64,000 nt of DNA from Aquincola tertiaricarbonis. Lineage in GTDB: Bacteria > Pseudomonadota > Gammaproteobacteria > Burkholderiales > Burkholderiaceae_C. This document shows, piece by piece, positions 25,872-36,460 of the stretch. Position numbers and translations under genes: made by a program. Every line of letters starts with the position of its first letter. Position 1 is the first letter of the stretch. The notes beneath the pieces are model-generated. The model ran no database searches. It was not told the origin of the DNA and worked only from the letters and a program-made list of their open reading frames with translations. The DNA is taken from contig NZ_CP097636.1 in NCBI RefSeq assembly GCF_023573145.1, positions 3,534,001 to 3,598,000 on the forward strand, in the 5' to 3' direction.

Positions 25872-26041
25872 AGCAGCAAGACTCTTTCATGCAGCAGTTC
25901 AGCGACGCCCGCAAGGAGGTGACGCAGCTGCGGTCCTGGATGGGCGAATCGGCCAAGTTGGCCACTCTGACCTTCCCCGCCACCGTGCCGCCTTTGAAGA
26001 CGCAGCGCCGCGTCGTTGCGCCAACAAAGCCCAAGCGCTGA
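25868..26041 (+). CDS. small ORF translationally coupled to the deaminase gene
   Basis: A 57-residue ORF whose ATG overlaps the deaminase stop (ATGA at 25868). It begins MKQQDSFMQQFSDARKEV; residues ~7-33 look like one amphipathic helix, followed by a Thr/Pro segment and a basic tail TKPKR. There is no signal peptide or membrane segment. Codon use resembles the deaminase gene rather than the high-GC neighbours. I do not recognise it. The coupling suggests a partner or modulator of the deaminase, for example an inhibitor, but no function can be claimed. Confidence 0.6.
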   Translation: MKQQDSFMQQFSDARKEVTQLRSWMGESAKLATLTFPATVPPLKTQRRVVAPTKPKR

Positions 26042-26100
26042 GACGATGGATCTCGGCCTGCGCCGGCACCCCCAGCTGCTCCCCACCCGGCCGAGGCGGG

Positions 26101-26964
26101 TCAGCCGTCGATCAAGGCCGGGTCCCAGGCATGCACCGTCTGCCGCTGCTCGCCCAGGCCCTCGATGCCCAGGTGCATCGTGTCGCCGGGCTTCAGGTAC
26201 ACCGGCGGCTTGTGGCCCATGCCCACGCCGGGCGGCGTGCCGGTGCTGATCAGGTCGCCGGGCTGCAGCGTCATGAAGCGGCTGACGTAGCTCACCAGCG
26301 TAGCCACGTTGAACACCATGGTGCGGGTGCTTCCGTTCTGCACCTTCTTGCCATTGACTTCCAGCCACAGGCCCAGCTGCTGCGGGTCGGGCACCTCGTC
26401 GGCGGTCACCAGCCACGGGCCCACCGGGCCGAAGGTGTCGCAACCTTTGCCCTTGTCCCAGGTGCCGCCGCGCTCGATCTGGTACTCGCGCTCGGACACG
26501 TCGTTGACCACGCAGTAGCCGGCCACGTGCTTCAGCGCATCCGCCTCGCTCACGTAACGGGCGGTGCTGCCGATCACCACGCCCAGCTCCACCTCCCAGT
26601 CGCTCTTGACCGAACCCTGGGGCAGCACCACCGGGTCGTTCGGGCCCATCAGCGCAGTGATGGCCTTCATGAAGATCACCGGCTCGGCCGGCACTGGCAG
26701 CTTGCTCTCGGCCGCATGGTCGGCGTAATTGAGGCCGATGCAGATGAACTTGCGCATGCCGGCCCAGGGCACGCCGATGCGGCCGGCCTGCGGCAGCGCG
26801 GGCAGCGTGGCCACGTCCAGCTCACGCAGCCGGGCCAAGCCGGCGGGCGACAGCGTGTCGGCCGTGATGTCGGGCAGCACGCCCGAGAGGTCGCGGAGCG
26901 TGCCCTGGGCGTCGATCAGCGCGGGGCGTTCCTGGCCCTTGGGGCCATGACGAAGCAGTTTCAT
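26101..26964 (-). CDS. fumarylacetoacetate hydrolase (FAH) family protein
   Basis: A 287-residue FAH-fold enzyme. It starts MKLLRHGPKGQERPALIDAQ, with the core motifs FICIGLNYADHAAES, EPVIFMKAITALMGPNDPVV, SDWEVELGVVIG (metal-binding acidic residues), NDVSEREYQ, KGCDTFGPVGPWLVT and GDLISTGTPPGVGMG. Members hydrolyse or decarboxylate 2-keto/2-oxo-3-deoxy acids (ureidoglycolate lyase-like, 2,4-diketo acid hydrolases). The substrate is unknown. GGACGGAAG just before the ATG at 26964 sets the start. It is convergent with the deaminase islet, which ends 59 nt away. Confidence 0.9.
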   Translation of the reverse strand: MKLLRHGPKGQERPALIDAQGTLRDLSGVLPDITADTLSPAGLARLRELDVATLPALPQAGRIGVPWAGMRKFICIGLNYADHAAESKLPVPAEPVIFMKAITALMGPNDPVVLPQGSVKSDWEVELGVVIGSTARYVSEADALKHVAGYCVVNDVSEREYQIERGGTWDKGKGCDTFGPVGPWLVTADEVPDPQQLGLWLEVNGKKVQNGSTRTMVFNVATLVSYVSRFMTLQPGDLISTGTPPGVGMGHKPPVYLKPGDTMHLGIEGLGEQRQTVHAWDPALIDG

Positions 26965-27074
26965 CTTCCGTCCTGCAAGAGTGAAGCCGGCATTGAACCA
27001 TCCCGCGGGCACCGGGCTTGCCGCCACTGCCACCATCCGGGCGCCCCGCCCGCCACCTTGAAAGGCTGTGCCCC

Positions 27075-27548
27075 ATGCAACTCGAAGGCTCTTGTCATTG
27101 CGGCGCCGTGCGCTTTTCCGTGGAGTCGCACGAGCCGGTGCCGTTCATGCGCTGCTACTGCAGCATCTGCCGCAAGACGGCGGGCACCGGCGGCTTTGCC
27201 ATCAACCTGGGCGCCGATCACCGCACGCTGAAGGTACAGGGCGAAGACCAGCTGAGCGTGTACCGCGCCCGCATGGAAGACGGCAGCACCAGCAGCGGCC
27301 AACGCCACTTCTGCCGCCAGTGCGGCAGCGCGCTGTGGCTGTACGACCCACAATGGCCCGACCTCGTGCACCCGCATGCCGGCGCCATCGACACGCCGCT
27401 GCCCAGCCCGCCCGCGGTGACGCACATGATGCTGGGCAGCAAGCCCGAGTGGGTGGCGGTGGTGGTGGACCGGGAAGATCGCATCGCCGACACCTACCCG
27501 GAAGAATCCTTGGCAGACTGGCACCAACGCCACCACCTCACCCGCTAG
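27075..27548 (+). CDS. GFA (glutathione-dependent formaldehyde-activating)/CENP-V family protein
   Basis: A 157-residue zinc protein. Zinc-binding cysteine clusters are in the family order: GSCHCGAVRF, RCYCSICRKTAG and HFCRQCGSALW. The family is named after an enzyme proposed to speed glutathione-formaldehyde adduct formation, but most members have no proven activity. It begins 110 bp from the divergent FAH gene and lies 11 nt upstream of panE, so the two may be co-transcribed. Confidence 0.9.
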   Translation: MQLEGSCHCGAVRFSVESHEPVPFMRCYCSICRKTAGTGGFAINLGADHRTLKVQGEDQLSVYRARMEDGSTSSGQRHFCRQCGSALWLYDPQWPDLVHPHAGAIDTPLPSPPAVTHMMLGSKPEWVAVVVDREDRIADTYPEESLADWHQRHHLTR

Positions 27549-27559
27549 AAAGGCACCCG

Positions 27560-28433
27560 ATGAAGATTGCCGTGATGGGCGCAGGCGCCGTGGGCTGCTA
27601 CTACGGCGCGCTGCTGGCCGCCGGCGGTCATGCGCTGACCATGATCGGCCGCATGCAGCATGTGCAGGCCATGCAGCGCGACGGCCTGCGCCTGTCGGCG
27701 GCCAACGGCACCGAGTTCGTGGTGCCGGTGCAGGCCAGCACCGAAACCGCCGCCGTGCAGGGCGCCCAGCTGGTGCTGGTGTGCGTGAAGTCCACCGACA
27801 CCGATGCGGCCGCCGCCGCGATGGCGCCCTACCTGGCGCCCGACGCGGTGCTGCTGAGCCTGCAGAACGGCGTGGACAACGCCGAGCGGCTGCAGGCCGC
27901 GCTGGGCCGGCCGGTGCTGCCGGCGGTGGTGTACGTGGCCACCGAGATGGCCGGGCCCGGCCATGTGAAGCACCATGGCCGTGGCGAGCTGGTGATCGGC
28001 CCGTCGGCCGACAGCGACCGCATCGCCGAGGTGCTGCGCGCGGCCGGCATCCCGGTGGAGGTGTCGGACCACGCGATGGCCGCGCTGTGGACCAAGCTGA
28101 TCCTCAACTGCGCCTTCAACGCCTTCTCGGCGCTGACCGAGCTGCCCTACGGCCGCCTGGTGCAGGTCACCGGCCTGCTGCCGGCCATGCGCGAGGTGGT
28201 GGACGAATGCCTGCGGGTGGCGCATGCGGCCGGCGTCACCACGCTGGAGGACGAGGTGGTGTGGCAGGCGGTGATGCGCATCGCCCAGACCATGCCGGGC
28301 CAGCGCTCGTCCACCGCGCAGGACCTGTCGCGCCGCAAGCCCACCGAGATCGACCACCTCAACGGCTTCGTGGTGCGCACCGGCGAGCGCCTGGGCGTGC
28401 CCACTCCGGCCAACCGCGTGCTGTGGGTGGCCG

Positions 28434-28456
<23 letters not shown>
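27560..28456 (+). CDS. panE: 2-dehydropantoate 2-reductase
   Basis: A 298-residue ketopantoate reductase family protein. It has the N-terminal nucleotide-binding MKIAVMGAGAVGCYYGALLA, then VLVCVKSTDTDAA, LSLQNGVDNAERLQ, and the C-terminal catalytic helices with the conserved Lys in LWTKLILNCAFNAFSALTELPYGRL and KPTEIDHLNGFVVRTGERLG. In the pantothenate pathway it reduces 2-dehydropantoate with NADPH. Burkholderiales often have several paralogues acting on other 2-keto acids, so the physiological substrate is inferred. Its 3' end overlaps the convergent aspA by 23 bp. Confidence 0.88.
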
Positions 28457-29864
<1,408 letters not shown>

Positions 29865-30077
29865 CGGTCCAAAGCGCCAGAGAAGTGGGCGCGTGGCCGC
29901 AAGCCTAGCCGCAGCCGGGGCCGGCGTGCATCGGTTATGCCAGTTTGCGTCGTTCCCATGCACCAAAGCCATCACTGGCGGGGCGATGCGCTTCCGGCTC
30001 CAGCATTTCAGACAGCCAGGGATGGCACACCTCTTGCGATAGTTGGCCCGACCTTTCGCCAGACGCCACGCCCCTTC

Positions 30078-30734
30078 ATGACCCTAGATTTCTCCGCCGT
30101 GTTCATCGAGTGGCCGATGTTGTTGCGCGGCTTGCTGGTCACCCTGGGCCTGACGGCGGCGGCCGCCACCTTCGGCATCGTGCTGGGCATCGCCTGCGCC
30201 TGGGCACGGGCCGAAGGGCCGCGCTGGCTGCAGGCGGTGGTGGGCGCCTACGTGGAGCTGATCCGCAACACGCCTTTCATCATCCAGCTGTTCTTCGTGT
30301 TCTTTGGCCTGCCCTCCATCGGCCTGCGCCTGTCGCCCGAGGTGGCCAGCGTGCTGGCCATGGTGCTGAACCTGGGCGGCTATGCCTGCGAGATCGTGCG
30401 CGCCGGCATCGAGAACACCGGCCGCGGCCAGATCGAGGCGGCGCAAAGCTTGGCGCTCGACCGCTGGCAGATCTTCTCGCGCGTGGTGCTGCCGCCGGCG
30501 CTGCGCCGCGTGTGGCCGGCCATCGTGGGCCAGATCATCATCGTGATGCTGGGCTCGGCGGTGTGCAGCCAGATCTCCACGCCCGAGGCCTCCTACGCGG
30601 CCAACCTGATCAGCAGCCGCACTTTCCGCAGCTTCGAGTCGTACATCGTGGTCACCCTGCTCTACCTGGGCCTGGCCGTGCTGCTGCGCAGCCTGCTCAA
30701 CTGGGCCGGCCCGCGCTTCATCTTCCACCGCTGA
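30078..30734 (+). CDS. polar amino acid ABC transporter permease (first)
   Basis: A 218-residue inner-membrane permease of the HisM/GltJ type with five or so membrane helices. It contains YVELIRNTPFIIQLFFVFFG and the EAA loop IEAAQSLALDRWQIFSRVVLPPA that contacts the ATPase. It is the first of three contiguous transporter genes (20 nt and 27 nt gaps). No periplasmic binding-protein gene adjoins them, so the binding protein must be encoded elsewhere. Proximity to aspA suggests acidic amino acids. Confidence 0.92.
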   Translation: MTLDFSAVFIEWPMLLRGLLVTLGLTAAAATFGIVLGIACAWARAEGPRWLQAVVGAYVELIRNTPFIIQLFFVFFGLPSIGLRLSPEVASVLAMVLNLGGYACEIVRAGIENTGRGQIEAAQSLALDRWQIFSRVVLPPALRRVWPAIVGQIIIVMLGSAVCSQISTPEASYAANLISSRTFRSFESYIVVTLLYLGLAVLLRSLLNWAGPRFIFHR

Positions 30735-30753
30735 GGCACTACGGGGCACACAC

Positions 30754-31404
30754 ATGGTCGACTTCACGATCGGAACCATCCTGGGCCATCTGGTGCTGGC
30801 CTTGCGCTGGACCGTGGCCTTGTCGCTCATTGCCTTCGTGGGCGGTGCCGCGCTGGGGCTGCTCATGCTGGTCATCCGCATCGCCAAGCTGCCCGGCGCA
30901 CAGGCGGGCGTGGGCTTGTATGTACAAGTCTTCCAGGGCACGCCGCTGCTGATGCAGATGTTCCTGGCCTACTTCGGCCTGGCGCTGCTGGGCGTCAAGA
31001 CCTCGGCGCTGATGGCGGCCTCGGTGTGTCTGACGCTGTATGCCGGCGCCTACCTCACCGAGATCTGGCGCGGCTGCGTGGAAGCCGTGCCCCGCGGCCA
31101 GTGGGAGGCCTCGGCCAGCCTGGCGCTCAACCTGCGCGAGCAGCTGCGCCACGTCATCCTGCCGCAGGCCGGGCGCATCGCCATCGCGCCCACGGTGGGC
31201 TTTCTGGTGCAGGTGGTCAAGGGCACGGCGCTGGCCTCGGTCATCGGCTTCATCGAGGTGACCAAGGCCGGCCAGATGATCGCCAACGCCACCTTCCAGC
31301 CCTTCATCGCCTACGGCCTGGTCGGCCTCATGTACTTTGCGCTGTGCTTCCCCTTGTCGCTGTGGAGCCGCCAGCTGGAACGCCGGCTGCGCATCGCCCG
31401 CTGA
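30754..31404 (+). CDS. polar amino acid ABC transporter permease (second)
   Basis: A 216-residue partner permease of the GltK/HisQ type. It has LYVQVFQGTPLLMQMFLAYFG and the EAA motif WEASASLALNLREQLRHVILPQA, with about five hydrophobic helices. It would form the heterodimeric channel with the permease encoded immediately upstream, energised by the ATPase encoded 27 nt downstream. Confidence 0.92.
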   Translation: MVDFTIGTILGHLVLALRWTVALSLIAFVGGAALGLLMLVIRIAKLPGAQAGVGLYVQVFQGTPLLMQMFLAYFGLALLGVKTSALMAASVCLTLYAGAYLTEIWRGCVEAVPRGQWEASASLALNLREQLRHVILPQAGRIAIAPTVGFLVQVVKGTALASVIGFIEVTKAGQMIANATFQPFIAYGLVGLMYFALCFPLSLWSRQLERRLRIAR

Positions 31405-31431
31405 ACCCCTCTCACGTCACGCCCCGCCGCC

Positions 31432-32181
31432 ATGCAAGACACCTCCGCCCCGCTGGTCAACATCCAGGGCCTGCGCAAGCGCTATGGCACCAATGAGGTG
31501 CTTAAGGGCATCGACCTGCAGATCACCCGCGGCGAGGTGATCGCCCTCATCGGCAAGAGCGGCTCGGGCAAAAGCACGCTGCTGCGTTGCATCAACGGGC
31601 TGGAGGTGTTCCAGGAAGGCACGCTGGTGGTCGGCGGCCAGCCGCTCAAGCACGGTGATGCGCAGGCCATGCGGTCGCTGCGCCAGAACGTGGGCATGAT
31701 CTTCCAGAGCTTCAACCTCTTTCCGCACCTGAACGCCGGGCAGAACGTGATGCTGGCGCCCACGCTGGTCAAGGGCCTGCCCAAGGCGCAGGCGCGCGAG
31801 CGCGCGGCCGAACTGCTGGCCCGCGTGGGCCTGGCCGACAAGTTCGACAGCTACCCCGACCAGCTGTCGGGCGGCCAGCAGCAGCGCGTGGCCATTGCCC
31901 GCGCGCTGGCGATGAACCCCGAGGTACTGCTGTGCGACGAGATCACCTCCGCGCTGGACCCCGAGCTGGTGGGCGAGGTGCTGCAGGTGGTGGAAAGCCT
32001 GGCCGAACAGGGCATGACGCTGATCATGGTGACGCATGAGATGGCCTTCGCCCGCAAGGTGAGCGACCGCCTGGCCTTCATGCACCAGGGCCGCATCCAC
32101 GAGCTGGGCGCGCCCGAGGCCCTGTTCGCGCAGCCGGCCACCGACGAGCTGCGCAGCTTCCTCGCGTCGTCGCGGCATTAA
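31432..32181 (+). CDS. polar amino acid ABC transporter ATP-binding protein (GlnQ-like)
   Basis: A 249-residue ABC ATPase. Walker A is [13 protein letters not shown], the Q-loop is [12 protein letters not shown], the signature is [15 protein letters not shown], Walker B is [14 protein letters not shown], and the switch His is VTHEM. The FNLFPHL and TSALDPE wording is typical of the amino-acid subfamily (GlnQ/HisP/AapP). It is the last gene of the operon and is convergent with a FAD oxidoreductase gene 5 nt away. Confidence 0.94.
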   Translation: MQDTSAPLVNIQGLRKRYGTNEVLKGIDLQITRGEVIALIGKSGSGKSTLLRCINGLEVFQEGTLVVGGQPLKHGDAQAMRSLRQNVGMIFQSFNLFPHLNAGQNVMLAPTLVKGLPKAQARERAAELLARVGLADKFDSYPDQLSGGQQQRVAIARALAMNPEVLLCDEITSALDPELVGEVLQVVESLAEQGMTLIMVTHEMAFARKVSDRLAFMHQGRIHELGAPEALFAQPATDELRSFLASSRH

Positions 32182-32186
32182 GAGTT

Positions 32187-33362
32187 TCAGATGACGTTCG
32201 TTTCGACCAGCGGCTGACCGCCGAAGAGGCGCGCGGGTGACAGCGGTGCGAGCGACGGCGCGTCGCTGAAGCCACCGGCCATCAGCGCCGCCATCGCGCT
32301 GCCCACCGCGGGCGCCTGCTGCATGCCGTGGCCCGAGAAGCCGCAGGCGGTGAACACGTTGGACCACCCCGGCAAGGCACCCGCCAGGCCGTTGTGGTCG
32401 AAGGCATTCATCTCGTAGTAGCCGGCCCAGGCCGAGCGCACGCGCAAGGCCTCGAAGGCCGGTACCCGCTCGGCCATTGCCGGCCACAGCTGCTCGTCGA
32501 ACTGCGCATGGTCGATGCCTTCCAGCGGCAGGTCGTCGGCATCGTCGCCACGGGGCGGCGCACCGCACAGAAAGCCCCGCCCTTCGGGCCGGAACCAGAA
32601 ACCGCTGGGGTCGATGACCAGCGGGCAGTCGGCCAGCGTGGCCGGTGAATCCACCACGAACACGTCGCGCTTCTTGCCGCTGACCGGCAGCGTCACGCCC
32701 AGCCGGGCGGCCAGCGGCGCCGACCAGGCCCCGGCCGACAGCAGCACCGATCGCCCGGCCGCGATACGCTGGCCATCGGCGCAGCGCACCGCCGTGACCG
32801 TGCCTTGCCCGTCATGTTCGAAGTCCACCGCATCGGCCTGCACGAAGCGCGCACCGCAGGCCACCGCCTTGCGCTTGAAGGCCTGGTGCAGCGCCGGGCC
32901 GTCGAACCAGCCCTCGCCCCGCACGCCCAGCGAACCCAGCGCGATGCCCTCGGTGTTGAGCCACGGAAAGCGCGCCTGCAGCTCGGCGGGCGTGAGCAGC
33001 AGCACCTCGGCGCCCTGCGCCTGCTGCAGGGCATGGTGGGCCCGCATCGCCGGCACGCCGGCTTCGGTGGCCAGGTACAGGTAGCCCGCCTCGGTGAGGC
33101 CGATGTGCGGCGGCGGCTCGCCGGGCAGCGCCAGCTCGTCGGCCAGCCGGCGCAGGAAGCGGATGCTCCAGGCCGACAAGGCGATGTTGATGGGCGTGCT
33201 GAACTGCTGGCGGATGGAGCTGGCCGACAGCGCACTCGAAGCCTGCGTGTAGCGCAGGTCGCGCTCCAGCACCACGGCGGGCAGGCCGTGGTCGCGGGCC
33301 AGGAAGCAGGCGGTGGCGGCGCCCATGACCCCGCCGCCGACGATCACGATGGGGGCTTGCAT
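32187..33362 (-). CDS. FAD-dependent oxidoreductase (DAO family)
   Basis: A 391-residue D-amino-acid-oxidase/sarcosine-oxidase-type flavoprotein. It starts MQAPIVIVGGGVMGAATACF, the dinucleotide-binding motif, followed by SSALSASSIRQQFSTPINI. The substrate domain includes DPSGFWFRPEGRGFLCG, and the C-terminal flavin site reads FTACGFSGHGMQQAPAVG. It probably oxidises an amino acid or N-methyl amino acid. It sits 5 nt from the convergent amino acid ABC operon. An upstream ATG at 33386 would add eight residues. Confidence 0.88.
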   Translation of the reverse strand: MQAPIVIVGGGVMGAATACFLARDHGLPAVVLERDLRYTQASSALSASSIRQQFSTPINIALSAWSIRFLRRLADELALPGEPPPHIGLTEAGYLYLATEAGVPAMRAHHALQQAQGAEVLLLTPAELQARFPWLNTEGIALGSLGVRGEGWFDGPALHQAFKRKAVACGARFVQADAVDFEHDGQGTVTAVRCADGQRIAAGRSVLLSAGAWSAPLAARLGVTLPVSGKKRDVFVVDSPATLADCPLVIDPSGFWFRPEGRGFLCGAPPRGDDADDLPLEGIDHAQFDEQLWPAMAERVPAFEALRVRSAWAGYYEMNAFDHNGLAGALPGWSNVFTACGFSGHGMQQAPAVGSAMAALMAGGFSDAPSLAPLSPARLFGGQPLVETNVI

Positions 33363-33415
33363 GGGCGTGGAGTCTAGGATGGCCATACCCCAAATCCCAC
33401 ATGCAGGAGACGACG

Positions 33416-33790
33416 ATGCAAGGCAGGCAGGGCACCGGTGCACGGCGCTACACAGCGGCCCGCGTGATGGTTGCGGCGGCCGTCGCCGTCCTGGCCAACG
33501 CGGCAGCGGCGCAGGCCCAGGCGGCCGACGATGCGACGGGCTATGTGCAGTTCGTCGAAGACTTCACCGCCAACTGCGTGGCGCGCAACGGCGTGCAGCT
33601 GCAGGTAAAAAACACCCACCCCAGCCGCAAGATCCGCGTGTGGCTGGACCGGGTGCAGATGGGCGTGGGCACCGGCGACCGTTCACGCACCGAGCTGTCG
33701 CCCGGCGCCGAGCCCGAGCCGCTGGGCTGCTCTCGCACGCTGACCGGCACGCAGGAATGGCGGCTGGTGCGGGCGCAGTTCATCGAGTGA
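33416..33790 (+). CDS. small exported protein of unknown function
   Basis: A 124-residue protein with a signal peptide (basic start MQGRQGTGARRYTAARVMVA, hydrophobic core, cleavage near AQAQAAD). The mature domain of ~85 residues has two cysteines likely to form a disulfide (TANCVARNG and LGCSRTLTG) and a beta-rich look (VQLQVKNTHPSRKIRVWLDR). I do not recognise a family. AGGAGA precedes the ATG at 33416 by 5 nt, better than the ATG at 33401. It is divergent from the FAD oxidoreductase. Confidence 0.65.
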   Translation: MQGRQGTGARRYTAARVMVAAAVAVLANAAAAQAQAADDATGYVQFVEDFTANCVARNGVQLQVKNTHPSRKIRVWLDRVQMGVGTGDRSRTELSPGAEPEPLGCSRTLTGTQEWRLVRAQFIE

Positions 33791-33842
33791 ACCGCACCCC
33801 GCGGGGCTCGGCGCGCCGCCGCTGCGACGCGCCGGTGGGCAG

Positions 33843-34121
33843 CTAGGCGCGCCGCGCTGCCCAGTAGGTGGCGCCGGCGGCGCCGTACCGCTCGGCATGC
33901 GGTTCGTCGCGGTCCAGCTCGAAGCGGTCGCCCGGCTGCAGGTGCCGCGTCTGGCCGCGGGCCGTGAGCCACATCTCGCCCTGCACCACCAGCGCCTGTA
34001 CCGCGAACGGATGGCCGTGGTCTTCCACCACCTGGCCGGCGGGCCACACCCGCTCCAGCACCTCGGGGTAGCCGCGTTCGCGGGATTCGGCGGCGAAGGT
34101 CTCGAAACTGGGCAGACTCAT
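33843..34121 (-). CDS. small cupin-domain protein
   Basis: A 92-residue single-domain cupin. It shows EVLERVWPAGQVVEDHGHPF (metal ligands His, His), VVQGEMWLTARG and HLQPGDRFELDRDEPHAERYG, which are cupin motifs 1 and 2. The role is unknown; such small cupins bind metals and may be isomerases or ligand sensors. It is separated from priA by 87 bp and is on the same strand. Confidence 0.8.
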   Translation of the reverse strand: MSLPSFETFAAESRERGYPEVLERVWPAGQVVEDHGHPFAVQALVVQGEMWLTARGQTRHLQPGDRFELDRDEPHAERYGAAGATYWAARRA

Positions 34122-34208
34122 GCGGTACTCCGAGCGCGGCAGGCGCGGCGCGATTCTGGCGCGTCCGGCGTGCGCTTGCCGCGGGGCGGGGTCTTGCCCA
34201 TGACTGAA

Positions 34209-36380
34209 TCAGATCGCCAGCGGATCGACGTCCACCGCCCAGCGCAGCACGCCCTTGTGCACGCTGCGCAGCGCATGCAGCTGCGGCAGCCAGGCGGCGA
34301 GCAGCCGCTGCAGCGCCACGCGTGAGGGCGACTCCACCAGCATCTGCAGGCGGTCCACATCGGCCACGCGGGCCACCGGCGGCGGCACCGGCGGGTACAG
34401 CGTCACGCCGGCTTCGTCGGCCATGGCCTGGGCCAGCTCGGAAGCGGCCCGCAGAAAGCCCTGGGCGATGCTGGCTTCGCGCGCTTCGGCCCGCAGCAAC
34501 GCCAGGCTGCTGAAGGGCGGCAGCCCGGCCGACTGCCGTTCTTCCAACTGGCTGGCGGCAAACGCCTCGTAGTCGTGCTTGCGCAGCGCGGCGTACAGGG
34601 CATGCTGCGGGTGCCAGCTCTGCACCCACATCTCGCTGCGCGCGGCCTGCTGCGCATCGCGCCCGGCGCGGCCGGCGGCCTGCATCAGCAGCGCGAACAG
34701 CCGCTCCGGCGCGCGAAAGTCGCTGGCGAACAAGGCGCTGTCGGGGTTGACCGCGGCCACCAGCGTGATGCGGCGGAAGTCGTGACCCTTGGCGATCATC
34801 TGCGTGCCCACCAGCACGTCGACATCGCCCGCATGCACGGCGCCCAGCTGCGCTTCCAGCGAGCCCTTGAGCCGCGTGGTGTCGGCATCGATGCGGGCCA
34901 CTCGGGCACCGGGCAGCAGCTGTGCGATCTGCTCTTCCAGCCGCTCGGTGCCGCGGCCCAGCGGCGCGATGTCGAGGTTGCCGCAGTCGGGGCAGGCACG
35001 CGGCACCCGCTCGCTGAAGCCGCAGTGGTGGCAGCGCAGGCTGCGGTCGCCCTTGTGGAACACGCGCCAGGCGCTGCAATGGGGGCAGCCGCTCTTCCAG
35101 CCGCAGGCCGTGCAATGCAGCACCGGGGCATAACCGCGACGGTTGAGGAAAAGCAGGCTTTGCTCGCCGCGCTCGATGCGCTCGGCCACCGCATCCACCA
35201 GCGCGGGCGCCAGTGCCGGCGCGGCGCTGCCGCGCTGGCGGGGCAGCGTGTTCATGTCGAACAGCCGCACCCGCGGCAGCACGCCGCCGCCGATGCGCTG
35301 CGACAGCGCCAGCCGGGTGTAGCGGCCTTCCTGCACCCGCTGCCAGGTTTCCAGCGACGGCGTGGCTGAGCCCAGCACCACCGGCACGCCTTCCAGGTGG
35401 CCGCGGTACACCGCCAGGTCGCGCGCTGAATAACGCGCGCCTTCCTGCTGCTTGAAGGAGGGGTCGTGCTCCTCATCGGCCACGATCAGGCCCAGCCGCG
35501 GTAGCGACGCAAACACCGCCAGCCGCGTGCCCAGCACCAGGTCAGCTTCGCCCAGGTGGGCCAGCAGCCAGTGCTTGAGGCGCTGGGCCGGCGTCAAAGC
35601 GCTGTGCAGCGCAACCAGTCGGCGGCCGGCGAAGCGCTGCGCCAGCCGCGCCTCCAGCTGCGGTGTGAGGTTGATCTCGGGCACCATCACCAGCACCTGG
35701 CGGCCGGCGGCCAGCGCGGCCTCGGCCGCATGCAGGTAGACCTCGGTCTTGCCGCTGCCGGTCACGCCGTGCAGCAGGTAGGTGCCGGCCGCCGCGCCGA
35801 TGGCATCGACCGCGGCCTGCTGTTCGTCGTTGAGCGGCGGCGCCTCGGCGGCCGCAGGCGGACCGGCCTCGGCGGGTGGGAATGCGGGCGCTGCCTCGGG
35901 GGTGTCGGCGGCGGGCTGCACGCCGTGCTGGGCATCGGCGGCTTCAGCAGCCGCCGTGGCCGCGGCAAGGCCGGCGCGCCGCGCGGCTCGGGCCGGTACC
36001 GCCGGCTTGCGCAGGCGCGCCACCCGGCGGGCCAGCTGCACGTCGTCCAGCTTGCGCAGCTCGGGCGGCAGCACGGCCAGCGCCAGCTCGCCCAGGCCCC
36101 GCTGGTAGTAGGCGGCCGCGAAGGCCACGAGCTGGCGCCAGCTGGCGCCCAGCGGCGGCATCGCCGCCAGCACCTCACGCACCGGGCGCAGCTCGGGGGG
36201 CGCCTCGGCCTCGGCTGGCCGGTCCCACACGATGCCGGGCACGTCGCGCCGGCCCAACGGCACCCGCACCAGCGTGCCGGGCGGCAGCGCATCGGCGCTG
36301 TAGTCCAGCGGCGCGCCCAGGCCGGTGTGCTGCGGCGTCTCGACCGCCACCGCCACCACGCCGTTCACGGCGTCAGCCAA
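34209..36380 (-). CDS. priA: primosomal protein N' (replication restart helicase PriA)
   Basis: A 723-residue PriA. The N-terminal 3'-DNA-binding domain (VETPQHTGLGAPLDYSADAL, LVRVPLGRRDVPGIVWD) is followed by an Ala-rich insertion near residues 120-185. The helicase core has LLHGVTGSGKTEVYLHA (Walker A), LIVADEEHDPSFKQQEGARY (DEEH box) and VLGSATPSLETW. The zinc-binding insert has eight cysteines (CTACGWKSGCPHC and CHHCGFSERVPRACPDC). The C-terminal helicase lobe has VLVGTQMIAKGHDFRRITL. It restarts collapsed replication forks. The ~0.9 kb upstream holds DnaA-box-like repeats. Confidence 0.96.
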   Translation of the reverse strand: MADAVNGVVAVAVETPQHTGLGAPLDYSADALPPGTLVRVPLGRRDVPGIVWDRPAEAEAPPELRPVREVLAAMPPLGASWRQLVAFAAAYYQRGLGELALAVLPPELRKLDDVQLARRVARLRKPAVPARAARRAGLAAATAAAEAADAQHGVQPAADTPEAAPAFPPAEAGPPAAAEAPPLNDEQQAAVDAIGAAAGTYLLHGVTGSGKTEVYLHAAEAALAAGRQVLVMVPEINLTPQLEARLAQRFAGRRLVALHSALTPAQRLKHWLLAHLGEADLVLGTRLAVFASLPRLGLIVADEEHDPSFKQQEGARYSARDLAVYRGHLEGVPVVLGSATPSLETWQRVQEGRYTRLALSQRIGGGVLPRVRLFDMNTLPRQRGSAAPALAPALVDAVAERIERGEQSLLFLNRRGYAPVLHCTACGWKSGCPHCSAWRVFHKGDRSLRCHHCGFSERVPRACPDCGNLDIAPLGRGTERLEEQIAQLLPGARVARIDADTTRLKGSLEAQLGAVHAGDVDVLVGTQMIAKGHDFRRITLVAAVNPDSALFASDFRAPERLFALLMQAAGRAGRDAQQAARSEMWVQSWHPQHALYAALRKHDYEAFAASQLEERQSAGLPPFSSLALLRAEAREASIAQGFLRAASELAQAMADEAGVTLYPPVPPPVARVADVDRLQMLVESPSRVALQRLLAAWLPQLHALRSVHKGVLRWAVDVDPLAI

Positions 36381-36460
36381 GGCTCAACTCACTTGCCGCC
36401 GAAACCTCAAGGGCCCGTGAGCGTTGAGCGCTAAGTGCTTGTGGGACAAGGCCTTTGTCC

